Positions 45,954 through 54,592 of a stretch of DNA of 59,940 nucleotides are shown piece after piece (position 1 is the stretch's first letter; each line of letters starts with the position of its first letter). The stretch comes from an uncultured bacterium. Lineage in GTDB: Bacteria > Desulfobacterota > Binatia > HRBIN30 > CADEER01. Location of the stretch: contig CADEER010000009.1 in the NCBI GenBank assembly GCA_902826395.1, positions 15,211 to 75,150 of the forward strand. Reading direction: 5' to 3'. Under the pieces are notes generated by a model. It did not search any database. It was not told the origin of the DNA and saw only the letters and a program-made list of their open reading frames with translations. The translations under genes were made by a program, and so were the position numbers.

Positions 45954-46796
45954 ATGCAGTCTCGTCCCAATATCGGCTCGATCGAAGAATCAGCCAGCAT
46001 CGCCGCCGGCGCCACTCTGATCGACTCGCACTGTCATCTCGATTTCGACTCCTTCGCGACCGACATTGAGGAAGTCATTGCCCGCGCTCATCGAGTCGGC
46101 GTGGACAAGATGATCACCATCGGCGCCAGTGGACCGTTCGAAGCCAATCGAGAGGCGATCGACATTGCGGCGCGCCATGCATCAGTTTTTGCCACCGTCG
46201 GCGTCCACCCGCACGAAGCGTCGTCGGTAACCGACGCAGTGCTGGAGGAGATAGAACGGCTGGCCGCGCACCCGCGCGTCGTCGGTATCGGTGAGACGGG
46301 CCTTGACTATCACTACGACAACTCGCCCCGCCCCGCGCAGCGGAGCGCATTCCAGCGCTTTGCACGGCTGGCCGCGCGCCTCGACTTGCCCTTGTCGATC
46401 CACTTGCGCGACGCAGACGCCGACGCGGCAGCGATTCTGGCGGACGAAGGGACGGGGGCGGGCGGCGTGATCCACTGCTTTTCGAGCGATGCGCGCGCCG
46501 CCGAGACCTTCGTCGGCCTCGGCCTGCACATCTCCTTCAGCGGAATTCTGACGTTCAAGACTGCCGACGCACTGCGCGAAGCCGCGGCGGTCGTCCCCGC
46601 CGATCGGATCTTGATCGAAACCGATTCACCATTCCTGGCGCCAGTGCCGTACCGCGGCCGGCGCAACGAGCCGGCGCTCGTCGTGCACACGGCCGTCGCG
46701 CTGGCGGAAGCGCGCGGCGAGTCCTTGGCGACCGTCGCCCGGACGACCAGCGACAACGCCGCGCGCCTGTTCCGTCTGTCGTCGACGTCGCCTTAG
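45954..46796 (+). CDS. tatD: TatD-family metal-dependent hydrolase (3'-5' exonuclease)
   Basis: 280 aa. TIM-barrel metal hydrolase motifs: IDSHCHLDF near 23 (H-x-H), GVHPHEAS near 84, the glutamate in GIGETGLDYHY, PLSIHLRDAD, GVIHCFSS and the last Asp in ETDSPFLAPVPYRGRRNEP. TatD proteins are 3'-5' DNA exonucleases or D-aminoacyl-tRNA deacylase-like enzymes. The start follows a 102-bp gap from ricT; a shorter start is possible because the first 20 residues are not conserved. Confidence 0.92.
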   Translation: MQSRPNIGSIEESASIAAGATLIDSHCHLDFDSFATDIEEVIARAHRVGVDKMITIGASGPFEANREAIDIAARHASVFATVGVHPHEASSVTDAVLEEIERLAAHPRVVGIGETGLDYHYDNSPRPAQRSAFQRFARLAARLDLPLSIHLRDADADAAAILADEGTGAGGVIHCFSSDARAAETFVGLGLHISFSGILTFKTADALREAAAVVPADRILIETDSPFLAPVPYRGRRNEPALVVHTAVALAEARGESLATVARTTSDNAARLFRLSSTSP

Positions 46797-46801
46797 TGAG
46801 G

Positions 46802-46834
46802 TCGTCGCACCGGCGCATGCCGCCGCGGCGACGA
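46802..46834. terminator. Nested hairpin between convergent tatD and sensor kinase
   Basis: Outer arms TCGTCGC (46802-46808) and GCGACGA (46828-46834) enclose an inner CGGC-GCAT-GCCG stem (46811-46822). It lies in the 51-bp gap where the two transcripts meet. No T-run. Confidence 0.35.
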
Positions 46835-46847
46835 TCTTCGACCAGTG

Positions 46848-49394
46848 TCAGGCGGCGTCGCGGCGAAGACTGCGCACCTGGCGCAATACCTCGCGCAACC
46901 GGTCCTGCGTACACGGCTTGGCGAGGATTGGCTGATCCGGCAACTCGTCGCGCAAAGGGCTGCCGGTTCGCCAGATACCACCGGTCACGAATACGACACG
47001 CTGTGCCATGCGAGGATGTGACTCCATCATGTCGGCGTAGATCTGCGGCCCCGAGCGGCCCGGCAAGCGTACGTCGAGGAAGACGGCGTCCCAGTCGCGG
47101 TCGTCGAGGGACGCGAAAGCCTCGTCCCCACCGAGTACGTGCATGACTTCGATTCCCTCGGCGTTCAGCATCATCCGCAGCGCTTCGGCCACATCTGGGT
47201 CGTCGTCGACGAGCAACACGCACTCGCCGGTACTTTCCTCGGCGAGCGCGCTGATTTGATCGATGGGTAGCGCCAGAATGAACGTCGATCCGACGCCGAC
47301 CTCGCTCTCGACCCTCAGATCGCCACCGTGTGCCTGTGCGATGGCGTAGCTGACGCTCAGACCGAGGCCCGACCCCTCTTCCTTGGTCGAGAAGAACGGA
47401 TCGAAGATCCGCTGCCGCACCTCGGCGTCGATCCCCGGTCCGCTGTCGGTAACCCTGACGAGCAATTGATTGCCGAGGCCGCGCACCTCGACGCGCAAAG
47501 CGAGATCGTCGATCTCCGGAGTTGCCTGGAGTGCGTTCTTCAGCAAGTTGAGCAAGATCTGCTGTATCTGCTGGGCATCGGCCAGAACGCGCGGCAGATC
47601 CGAATCGAACTCGGTGACGACGCGGCCGCGCCGGCGAGCTACCTCCGGGGCTACCATGTCCAGGCTCTTGCGCGTGATCTCGACGAGATCCACGGGTGAC
47701 CGGCGCGGGGTGTGTGGCCGCGCAAATCCGAGCACGCCTCGCACGATCTCGGCGATGCGCTGGGACTGCTCGTCGACCCGCGCCAGGGCAGCGCGCAGAT
47801 CGTCCGGGCTGGAGGCGTCGGTCAGCTTGGTGTGGGCGAAGATCACCGCCAGCGCGTTGTTCACCTCGTGGGCGATCCCGGCGCCCATTTCACCGATCGC
47901 CGCCAGGCGGTCGACGCGGTGCAACTGCTCCTGCAGCTTCTTTTCCTCGGTCACGTCGCGAATGATCGCAACCGCGCCCTTCACCGTGCCGTCTTGGTCG
48001 CGAATCAGCGTCGCGTCGAGCAGGGCGGGAAACTCGTTGCCGTCCTTGCGCCGCCCGGTAGCCTCTCCTCGCCAACCCCGGGTCTTGACCGGATCCGACA
48101 TGCTCTCGACCCAGTCCGCCGGCTCGATCGCCAGCTCGGACGCATGGCGACCGACGATGTCCTCCGAATCGTTACCGAGCATGCGCACGAGCGCCTCGTT
48201 GGCGAACGCCACCCGCCCGCGCTGGTCGGTGATCAGTATGCCGTCCCCCGAGCTTTCGACGGCACGCACCAGCCGCTGGCTCTCGGAGATCAGACTCGCC
48301 CGCTGCAAAGCCACGGCTGTCTGGCGGGCGATGCCGTCGGCGATGCTCAGGTCGCGTTGCGTGAACCCTGTCGGACCGCGACGGCGGGCGAATTCCATGA
48401 CGCCGTAGAATCGATGGCCGCTCAAAAGCGGAGCGATCAACATGGAGGGCACCTCGAGCGACGACACGTGTGCGCTGTCAGTGTCGGCCGCCGAGACGAC
48501 GACGCAATGCCCGAGCCGGCGCACCCATTCGAAGTCCGGCATGTCGTCTGGCTGAAGTACCATGGAGGAGAAATTCTGCCCGAGGTTCGGCCCCGCTCCG
48601 GAAGCCACCGCACCGTTGTAGGTGGCCGTCTCCTCGTCCCAGAGCAGAATGCCGCAGTAGTCGACGCCGACGCTCTTCGGCGCGATCTCCACCACGGTCT
48701 CGAGAATCTCGTCGATCTCGGTCAGCCGACTGATCGTCTCGCTAACCCGAAGCAGCGCACCGGCGACCGCGGAATGCGTGTCGGCGAGCTTCTCCGCGGC
48801 GCGAGTGCGCGCCTCGGATTGATTGCTGCCGAGCAGCCAACGCAGCCAGGACGTCGTCAACGGAACGACCAGCAGGATCCCCATCACCGCGTACTTGACC
48901 GCGCTGTGAGCCAGCTTGGGTCCGAGAAGAGCGAGCGGAATCACGGGCACGACGTCGTAGAGTTGCACTGCCCAAACCAGCGTCACCATGGCGAACGTGG
49001 CCACTGTGAAGACCGCCGCCATCATCTGGCCGAAAACCATGCCGTAGTGAACGCTCTTGAACGGGAACACCAGCAGCAGCGGGCTCGCGAGTCCACCCGA
49101 CGCGGCCACCGGCAGCGCCAGACAGAAGACGTTGACCAGGATGTCCGCCATCAACAGCGGCAAAGATCGCCGGCCCCGTCGGTAGAGCTGACTCAGTTGG
49201 AGATTGGCAATGAAATAGGCGACGAAGGAAAGCTGCACGATCCAGGGGATCGGCGTGATGGCGAGGAAGAACTCGTTGAAGAACAGCCAAGCGGCGAGTC
49301 CTTCGACGACTCGCACGATCAACAGCGGCGACGCGGCGCGGATGACCTGCTCGGAGGAGACGTTGAATTCCGGACGCCAACCGGTCGCTGCCAT
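46848..49394 (-). CDS. Hybrid sensor histidine kinase: membrane sensor, GAF, PAS, kinase core, C-terminal receiver
   Basis: 848 aa. About six membrane segments in the first 190 residues (IANLQLSQLYRRG, VFCLALPVAASGGLASPLLL) form the sensor. A GAF-like domain lies at about 215-370, PAS at about 375-500 (RAVESSGDGILITDQRGRVA), HisKA with the phospho-His near 509 (GAGIAHEVNN), HATPase (N box LNLLKNALQAT, DSGPGIDAEV, EEGSGLGLSVSYA) and a receiver with the phosphoacceptor Asp near 774 (VFLDVRLPGRSGP). The enzyme can autophosphorylate and pass phosphate internally. No cognate regulator is adjacent. Confidence 0.92.
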   Translation of the reverse strand: MAATGWRPEFNVSSEQVIRAASPLLIVRVVEGLAAWLFFNEFFLAITPIPWIVQLSFVAYFIANLQLSQLYRRGRRSLPLLMADILVNVFCLALPVAASGGLASPLLLVFPFKSVHYGMVFGQMMAAVFTVATFAMVTLVWAVQLYDVVPVIPLALLGPKLAHSAVKYAVMGILLVVPLTTSWLRWLLGSNQSEARTRAAEKLADTHSAVAGALLRVSETISRLTEIDEILETVVEIAPKSVGVDYCGILLWDEETATYNGAVASGAGPNLGQNFSSMVLQPDDMPDFEWVRRLGHCVVVSAADTDSAHVSSLEVPSMLIAPLLSGHRFYGVMEFARRRGPTGFTQRDLSIADGIARQTAVALQRASLISESQRLVRAVESSGDGILITDQRGRVAFANEALVRMLGNDSEDIVGRHASELAIEPADWVESMSDPVKTRGWRGEATGRRKDGNEFPALLDATLIRDQDGTVKGAVAIIRDVTEEKKLQEQLHRVDRLAAIGEMGAGIAHEVNNALAVIFAHTKLTDASSPDDLRAALARVDEQSQRIAEIVRGVLGFARPHTPRRSPVDLVEITRKSLDMVAPEVARRRGRVVTEFDSDLPRVLADAQQIQQILLNLLKNALQATPEIDDLALRVEVRGLGNQLLVRVTDSGPGIDAEVRQRIFDPFFSTKEEGSGLGLSVSYAIAQAHGGDLRVESEVGVGSTFILALPIDQISALAEESTGECVLLVDDDPDVAEALRMMLNAEGIEVMHVLGGDEAFASLDDRDWDAVFLDVRLPGRSGPQIYADMMESHPRMAQRVVFVTGGIWRTGSPLRDELPDQPILAKPCTQDRLREVLRQVRSLRRDAA

Positions 49395-49472
49395 GCGACA
49401 AACTACAATCTACGCTCCGCCGATCGCAATCGCGCGGTGCATGCGCGCGACATCTCACAAAGCGAGCGCCGC

Positions 49473-49490
49473 GCCCGGTCGTGACCGGGC
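49473..49490 (-). terminator. Short GC hairpin upstream of the sensor kinase
   Basis: GCCCGGT (49473-49479) and ACCGGGC (49484-49490) with a CGTG loop, just downstream of the leftward gene at 49.5-50.0 kb and upstream of the kinase start. It lacks a T-run and may be only a weak pause site. Confidence 0.25.
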
Positions 49491-49501
49491 ATTGCCCGCG
49501 C

Positions 49502-50014
49502 CTACTTCTCGGCCGGGCACTCCTTGTAGTTCTCCGGCAGCATGTACAACGCATAGTCCACGGCACCGTCGCTCTTCGCGCGCTTCCGCGTTCCCAGATC
49601 GACTTCGATCTGAGAGCCGGCGCGCTCCTGCGTCGCTCCCAACACCAGACGGTAGAACCCCTCCTCGGTCGTACGGGTGCGAACGGTCCAGGTGTTGGGC
49701 AGGTAGAGTCGGACGAACTCGTTGACCAGCGGCTGCCCGTCGGGCTGCTGCAGCTTGCCCGAGAAATACAGGTCGTAAGCGTAGAGAAGCCGGGTGCCGT
49801 AGTTGGCAGCGATGAGGCATTCCCCACAGCGCTTGCCGTCGTGGTAGCCGTCCGGCACCCCGCCCGTGCAATTCTCCCCCTTTTCGGGATCCTTGCAGCT
49901 GTTGCAGTCGAGGATGAGACCAATCGTCTTGCCTTTCGGATCGACGACCTTCTGCTCCGCGGCGAACGCCTGACTGGAGGCGAGAACAATCAGAATTGCG
50001 ATGAACGAACGCAT
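49502..50014 (-). CDS. Small secreted cysteine-rich protein, unknown function
   Basis: 170 aa from ATG 50014, which has AGGGAG about 5 nt before it and a clear signal peptide (MRSFIAILIVLASSQAFA, cut before AEQ). The mature protein has six cysteines (CNSC, NCTG, CGEC, ECP), suited to disulfides or a metal, and a strand-rich segment (QPLVNEFVRLYLP, TTEEGFYRLVLG) like a carboxypeptidase-regulatory or transthyretin-like beta-sandwich. I do not recognise the family. It is cotranscribed at most with the kinase 107 bp downstream. Confidence 0.6.
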   Translation of the reverse strand: MRSFIAILIVLASSQAFAAEQKVVDPKGKTIGLILDCNSCKDPEKGENCTGGVPDGYHDGKRCGECLIAANYGTRLLYAYDLYFSGKLQQPDGQPLVNEFVRLYLPNTWTVRTRTTEEGFYRLVLGATQERAGSQIEVDLGTRKRAKSDGAVDYALYMLPENYKECPAEK

Positions 50015-50178
50015 GACTACTCCCTGTCGAGATTGCCGCTCCGAACGCCGAAGGCGCCTGACGGCGGATTGCCCTTTATACGGGAAGCACCGGCACCGCT
50101 CAAATGAGGGTGGCGGGATTCCTCTCGCGCGGGAAGTCCTCGACTCCCCTTCCCGCCCCCTGCATATTCGTCGCTGCC

Positions 50179-50964
50179 ATGCCGGCAGACGACTTGGATT
50201 CAGCTCTCCAACGCGCCGCGGACGCCATCCGCGCGGCACGCTACGTCGGCGCCCTGACCGGCGCCGGGCTCTCGGTCGAGTCCGGCATCCCGCCGTTTCG
50301 CGGTCCCGGCGGCCTCTGGACCAAGCACGGCGAGCCCCCCCTCAATGGCTTCGAGGAGTTTCTGCGCGATCCGAAGGCGGCATGGCAGGCGCGTCTCAAT
50401 CCGCAGGGGCCGATGCGCGAGCTGTGGGAGACATTGCGCGCGGCGGCGCCAAACGAAGGCCATCGCGCATTGGCGGCGCTCGAGAGGCTCGGGCTGCTGC
50501 GGATTCTCATCACGCAGAACATCGACGATCTGCACCGCGTGGCCGGCTCGGTGGCGATCGCCGAGATCCACGGCAACTACACGCTCGTCCGCTGCCTCGG
50601 CTGTGGGATCCGGCACCACCGCGACGACGTCGACCTCCACGAGCTTCCCCCGATCTGCCGCGCCTGCGGTGAGATCCTCAAGAGCGACACCGTTTCTTTC
50701 GGCGAGCCGATCCCGTTCGACGTCCTCGAGGTCTGCCAACAGGCGGCGCGCGATTGCGACTGCATGATCGTCGCGGGAACCTCGGCGACCGTCTATCCGG
50801 CAGCGCACTTCCCACTGCAGGTGCGAGAACGGGGCGGCACCCTCATCGAGGTCAACCCCTATCCGAGCGAGATCACTCCGTTGTGCGAGGTCAGCCTGCG
50901 CGGTCCGGCGGGAGTGGTCCTGCCACACCTGGTGCAGCTCATCGAGCAGCGCCGCGGCGCGTGA
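50179..50964 (+). CDS. cobB: NAD-dependent protein deacylase, sirtuin (CobB-type)
   Basis: 261 aa from ATG 50179. Sirtuins remove acetyl or longer acyl groups from lysine using NAD. Motifs: GALTGAGLSVESGIPPFRG, ITQNIDDLHRVAG, catalytic His131 in EIHGNYTLVRC, the zinc cysteines CLGCG and CRACGE, VSFGEPIPFDVL, and GTSATVYPAAHFP with LIEVNPYPS for NAD binding. It is divergent from the small secreted protein gene (about 165 bp between starts, no clear promoter) and close to the GalT-like gene. Confidence 0.93.
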   Translation: MPADDLDSALQRAADAIRAARYVGALTGAGLSVESGIPPFRGPGGLWTKHGEPPLNGFEEFLRDPKAAWQARLNPQGPMRELWETLRAAAPNEGHRALAALERLGLLRILITQNIDDLHRVAGSVAIAEIHGNYTLVRCLGCGIRHHRDDVDLHELPPICRACGEILKSDTVSFGEPIPFDVLEVCQQAARDCDCMIVAGTSATVYPAAHFPLQVRERGGTLIEVNPYPSEITPLCEVSLRGPAGVVLPHLVQLIEQRRGA

Positions 50965-51040
50965 GACTCGCGTCGGCGCGTCGGGCATCGCCCGAACCAC
51001 CTTGCCCGAGCCGCCGGTGTCGCCCATATTGGCGGCGACG

Positions 51041-52012
51041 ATGCCGATCGAAGTCGGAAGAACGGCGGCAGGCGATCTCCTCTGGATCGCAAATCCCTTT
51101 ACCGGCGTCGTCACCTACCTGACCGACATCCACCTCAAGAACAACGGATTCGCCAGCGTCGCGACACGACAACCGCACCCTGCCGCCGGCGGCGCCAGTC
51201 TCGACGCATTGCGCGCAGCGTGCGCCTTCTGCCCCGGCAACGAAGCACTGACGACCGAGGAGGTGCTTCGCCATCCGGCCGGCGCCGGCCCGGACTGGGA
51301 GATTCGCGCCTTCTACAACCTCTTCCCGCGCATTCCCGTCGAGTGTACGGGAGGTCGCAACGAGTCGTACGTCGTCGTCGAAAGTCCGGATCACTTCCGC
51401 GCCGACGCGGCGCATCCAGATGACCTGGTCTACTCCGCCATGTTGTCGGCAGATCGCTTCCGCGCCGTCGTGCGTGCGACCGCCGAGGTCGCGCGCACCA
51501 GTTACGCCAACCCCGCCGTCACTTCGGTCGCCGTGCGCAAGAACCAGGGCCGCGAGTCCGGAGCCTCGCAGCCGCACACGCACACGCAAGTGATCGGCTC
51601 CGGGCAGCCCCTGCCGCCACTGCGCCGCGAGCTCGAAGTGATGCGGGCCGAACCGGCGGTGTTCCACCAGCTCGTCGAGCTGGCACATCTCGAGCGCTTC
51701 ATGATCGCCGAGCGAGACGGGTGCTACCTGTACTTCTCTCCGGTCGGGGCTTTTCCTCGCTGCTACGAGGTCGTCGACCTGGCCACCGACTGCCGCCTCG
51801 ACGAGGTGGAACCGGCCCGCCTCGACCTTTTCGCCGACCTCGTACACCAGGGTCTGAGCATTCTCGGCGACTCGCCACTCGACTATGAGATCCACGCCCA
51901 GCGCGGCGTGCCGCTGCACGCCCATATCCACTCCCGGCACTATCCGTACTCGAACATCGCCGGCACCCTGAACCTCCCGACCGGCCTGCTGCGCGGCCGA
52001 GCGAACGATTGA
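51041..52012 (+). CDS. GalT-like (galactose-1-phosphate uridylyltransferase family, HIT superfamily) protein
   Basis: 323 aa from ATG 51041. Evidence: N-terminal zinc motif CAFCPGNE (Cys61, Cys64), AFYNLFPRIPVE, a nucleotidyl-transfer histidine motif QPHTHTQVIGSGQPLPP, and the C-terminal HAHIHSRHYPYSN. Family members transfer UMP or AMP between sugar phosphates and nucleotides. The histidine motif differs slightly from HPHPQ of true GalT, so the substrate may be another sugar phosphate. Nearby gmhA and acyl genes do not settle it. Confidence 0.75.
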   Translation: MPIEVGRTAAGDLLWIANPFTGVVTYLTDIHLKNNGFASVATRQPHPAAGGASLDALRAACAFCPGNEALTTEEVLRHPAGAGPDWEIRAFYNLFPRIPVECTGGRNESYVVVESPDHFRADAAHPDDLVYSAMLSADRFRAVVRATAEVARTSYANPAVTSVAVRKNQGRESGASQPHTHTQVIGSGQPLPPLRRELEVMRAEPAVFHQLVELAHLERFMIAERDGCYLYFSPVGAFPRCYEVVDLATDCRLDEVEPARLDLFADLVHQGLSILGDSPLDYEIHAQRGVPLHAHIHSRHYPYSNIAGTLNLPTGLLRGRAND

Positions 52013-52064
52013 CTTCGGCGCAACGCTACCGTACGGGTCGCATCACTGCCTCCGGGCGTTCCCC

Positions 52065-52406
52065 ATGGCCAGCGAAGATACAGCCGGCGCCGTCCGCGCC
52101 ATTTTCTCGGAGATTCCGAAGCGTCTGGACCCCGACGCCGCGGAAGGAGTGGACGCGATGATCCGCTTCAATCTGACCGGCAACGCTGGCGGCACCTACT
52201 TCGTCGAGATCTGCGACGGCGCCGCTTCGGTGTCGACGCGGTCTTCTCGCCAGCCGCAACTGACCATGACCATGTCGGCCGCCGACTACGTCGCCCTCAT
52301 CGAGGGCAAGCTCAACGCTCAACTGGCATTCATGAACGGCAAGCTGAAGATGGTCGGCGACATGGGGCTGGCGATGAAGCTGCCGAGCCTCTTCACCCGC
52401 GCCTGA
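52065..52406 (+). CDS. SCP2 sterol-carrier domain protein
   Basis: 113 aa, one complete SCP2 domain: MIRFNLTGNAGGTYFVEICDG, TMSAADYVALIEGKLNAQLA and FMNGKLKMVGDMGLAMKLPS. These bind lipids or acyl-CoA non-specifically. It lies 52 nt after the GalT-like gene and converges on hpnJ, whose stop is 10 nt away. A link with hopanoid or other polycyclic lipid handling is possible but not shown. Confidence 0.85.
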   Translation: MASEDTAGAVRAIFSEIPKRLDPDAAEGVDAMIRFNLTGNAGGTYFVEICDGAASVSTRSSRQPQLTMTMSAADYVALIEGKLNAQLAFMNGKLKMVGDMGLAMKLPSLFTRA

Positions 52407-52416
52407 CCGCGAGTGT

Positions 52417-53850
52417 TCAGGCAGCCGCGCCGCTGCCCTCGCGACGCTTCTTCATCGTCGTGAAGAACTCGCCGGCTTCGCGCAGCAGCCGCTTTCGCTC
52501 GTCGCGGCTCTTCACCATCTTCTTCACCGATTTGAAGATGTACGAGGGGCGGAAGTAGTACTGGCGATAGAAGCGCTCGACGGCGTCGAAGATCTCCTCC
52601 GAGCTGAGATTCGGGTAGCTCACGGTGCAGCGCTGATAGCCCGACTCGTCGTTGTACACCGAGTCCACGAGGAAGCCGCCATCCTGGACGTAGCGAAAGA
52701 ACTCCGTCCCCGGATAGGGCGACGCCAACGACACCTGCAGAGTTTCGGGGTTCATCTCGCGGGCGAAGCGGATCGACTCTTCAATGGTCTGCAAGGTCTC
52801 GCCGGGTAGACCGACGATGAAGGTGCCGTGGATGAGAATGCCGATATCGTGGCAATCGCGCGTAAACCGCCGCGCCCGCTCGGTGCTGACGCCCTTCTTT
52901 ATGTTCTTGAGGATCGCGTCGCTGCCGGACTCGTAGCCGATCACGAACAAGCGCAGGCCGCCGTCCTTGAGGATCTTCAGCGTGTCGCGGTCGACGTTGG
53001 CCCTCGAGTTCGTCGACCAGCAGAGGCCGAGCGGCGCGAGCAACTCGGCGATCTTGCGCGCGCGCGGCGGATCGGCGGTGAAGGTGTCGTCGTCGAAGAA
53101 GATCTCCTTCATCTGCGGGAAGAGCTTCGGCATCTCCCGCACTTCCTCGAGCACGTTCTCGGCGCTGCGGACGCGGTAATTGTGGCCGGTCGTCACCTGC
53201 GGCCAAAGGCAGAACGTGCAACGAGCCGGACAGCCGCGGCCGGTATACAGCGACACGTACGGATACTGGCAATAGGGGCTGTTGTACTTCAGATAGTCGA
53301 GATCGCGGTGATAGATCGGCGTCACGAACGGCAACGAGTCGAGGTCGGCGTTGGTGAGGGGAAGACGATCGGGATTGTGATGGATGGCGCCGTTCTTCCG
53401 GTAGCTGATACCCGGAACGTCGGCCCAGTCGCGCCCTTCGACGATCTCGACGACCGGCCGGTCCATCTCCTTGCGAGTCACGAAGTCGATCGCCTCGCTC
53501 GCCCGCAACGACGCCTCCGGTTCGGCGGTGACGTGGCCACCGGCGAAACCGATCACGCAGCTCGGATTGACGTCTTTCATCATCTGAGCGGTGCGGCAAT
53601 CCAGACGAAACGACGGCGTGCTGGTGTGCAGTAAAACGAGGTCGCGGTCGGCCGCCATCGCGACCACCTGCTCCTGCGTCAAACCTTCGGGCGGCGCGTC
53701 CACCACCTTGCTGTCCGGAATCATCGCCGCCGGGTAACAGAGCCAGGTCGGGTACCAGAAGGACCAGACCTCGCGCGTCGCCTGGTAGCGGGATCCGGCA
53801 CCGCCGTCGAAATCGTCATACGACGGAGGGTTCAGAAACAGTGTTCGCAT
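52417..53850 (-). CDS. hpnJ: Hopanoid biosynthesis-associated radical SAM protein HpnJ
   Basis: 477 aa from ATG 53850 (a longer frame upstream is not conserved). The N-terminus LFLNPPSYDDFDGGAGSRYQ and FWYPTWLCYPAAMIPDS are distinctive of HpnJ. A B12-binding-like N-terminal domain is followed by the radical SAM centre GRGCPARCTFCLWPQ (C-x3-C-x2-C), FFDDDTFTADPPRARKI and GLPGETLQTIEESIRFA. HpnJ acts in modifying the hopanoid side chain to cyclitol-ether type bacteriohopanepolyols. No other hpn gene is in the window. Confidence 0.85.
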   Translation of the reverse strand: MRTLFLNPPSYDDFDGGAGSRYQATREVWSFWYPTWLCYPAAMIPDSKVVDAPPEGLTQEQVVAMAADRDLVLLHTSTPSFRLDCRTAQMMKDVNPSCVIGFAGGHVTAEPEASLRASEAIDFVTRKEMDRPVVEIVEGRDWADVPGISYRKNGAIHHNPDRLPLTNADLDSLPFVTPIYHRDLDYLKYNSPYCQYPYVSLYTGRGCPARCTFCLWPQVTTGHNYRVRSAENVLEEVREMPKLFPQMKEIFFDDDTFTADPPRARKIAELLAPLGLCWSTNSRANVDRDTLKILKDGGLRLFVIGYESGSDAILKNIKKGVSTERARRFTRDCHDIGILIHGTFIVGLPGETLQTIEESIRFAREMNPETLQVSLASPYPGTEFFRYVQDGGFLVDSVYNDESGYQRCTVSYPNLSSEEIFDAVERFYRQYYFRPSYIFKSVKKMVKSRDERKRLLREAGEFFTTMKKRREGSGAAA

Positions 53851-53961
53851 GAGCCCAGCCCCTCTCCGAATGCGTGGCGCAGACACTAGCGACGGCCTGT
53901 TGGTAAGGCAAGGCGCCCAGCCGTTGCGCACCGACTGGAACCGACATCGGCGCGGCTGTAT

Positions 53962-54582
53962 ATGCCGCACTGTATGCCGTCCGCGCACGAGAGGGAAATT
54001 CAGCGAATCTTCGACGATAGCGGGCGCGTGCGTGCCCGCTTCGCGAAGCGTCAGAAGAAAGCATTGGCCGCCGTAATCGAGGCGTGCAGCGACGCACTCG
54101 AGAAAGGCAACACGTTGTTCTTCTTCGGCAACGGAGGCAGCGCGGCGGATGCGCAGCACCTGGCGGCGGAGTTCGTGAATCGCTACAAGCTGCCGCGCGC
54201 TCCGCTGCCGGCACTCGCCCTCACGACCGACTCGTCGGCTCTCACCAGCATCGCCAACGACTTTGGATATAAAGAAGTCTTCGCCAAGCAGATCGAAGCG
54301 CTCGGGCGATCCGGTGACATCGCCTTCGCTATCTCTACCAGCGGCAACGCCGCCAACGTTCTGCGCGCGGTCGCCGCGTGCCGGCGGCGCGGCGTCACGG
54401 TCGTCGGGCTGACCGGAGGTAGCGGCGGCAAGCTCGCCGCCTCGGTCGACCTGCTGCTCTGCGTCGACGGCACCTCGGAGACGGCCCGCATCCAGGAGAC
54501 CCACATCGTGATCGGCCACGCGATCTGTGAGTTGGTGGAAAACGAGCTCGATCGGCGCGCCGGCGAAAAGCGGTCGCGATGA
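53962..54582 (+). CDS. gmhA: Phosphoheptose isomerase (SIS domain)
   Basis: 206 aa from ATG 53962; ATG 53974 is an equally good start, as neither has a ribosome site. GmhA isomerises sedoheptulose 7-phosphate to D-glycero-D-manno-heptose 7-phosphate for LPS core heptose. Evidence: FFFGNGGSAADAQHLAAEFV, FAISTSGNAANVLRA, GLTGGSGGKLA, and the catalytic helix RIQETHIVIGHAICELVE. DiaA is the close alternative. The sedoheptulose 7-phosphate it uses is also a transaldolase substrate. Confidence 0.85.
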   Translation: MPHCMPSAHEREIQRIFDDSGRVRARFAKRQKKALAAVIEACSDALEKGNTLFFFGNGGSAADAQHLAAEFVNRYKLPRAPLPALALTTDSSALTSIANDFGYKEVFAKQIEALGRSGDIAFAISTSGNAANVLRAVAACRRRGVTVVGLTGGSGGKLAASVDLLLCVDGTSETARIQETHIVIGHAICELVENELDRRAGEKRSR

Positions 54583-54592
54583 GTCGGTGACG

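Noticed and set aside
47712..49484. A 590-codon plus-strand frame opposite the sensor kinase
   Set aside because: The kinase on the minus strand has every expected motif; this frame shows only antisense composition.
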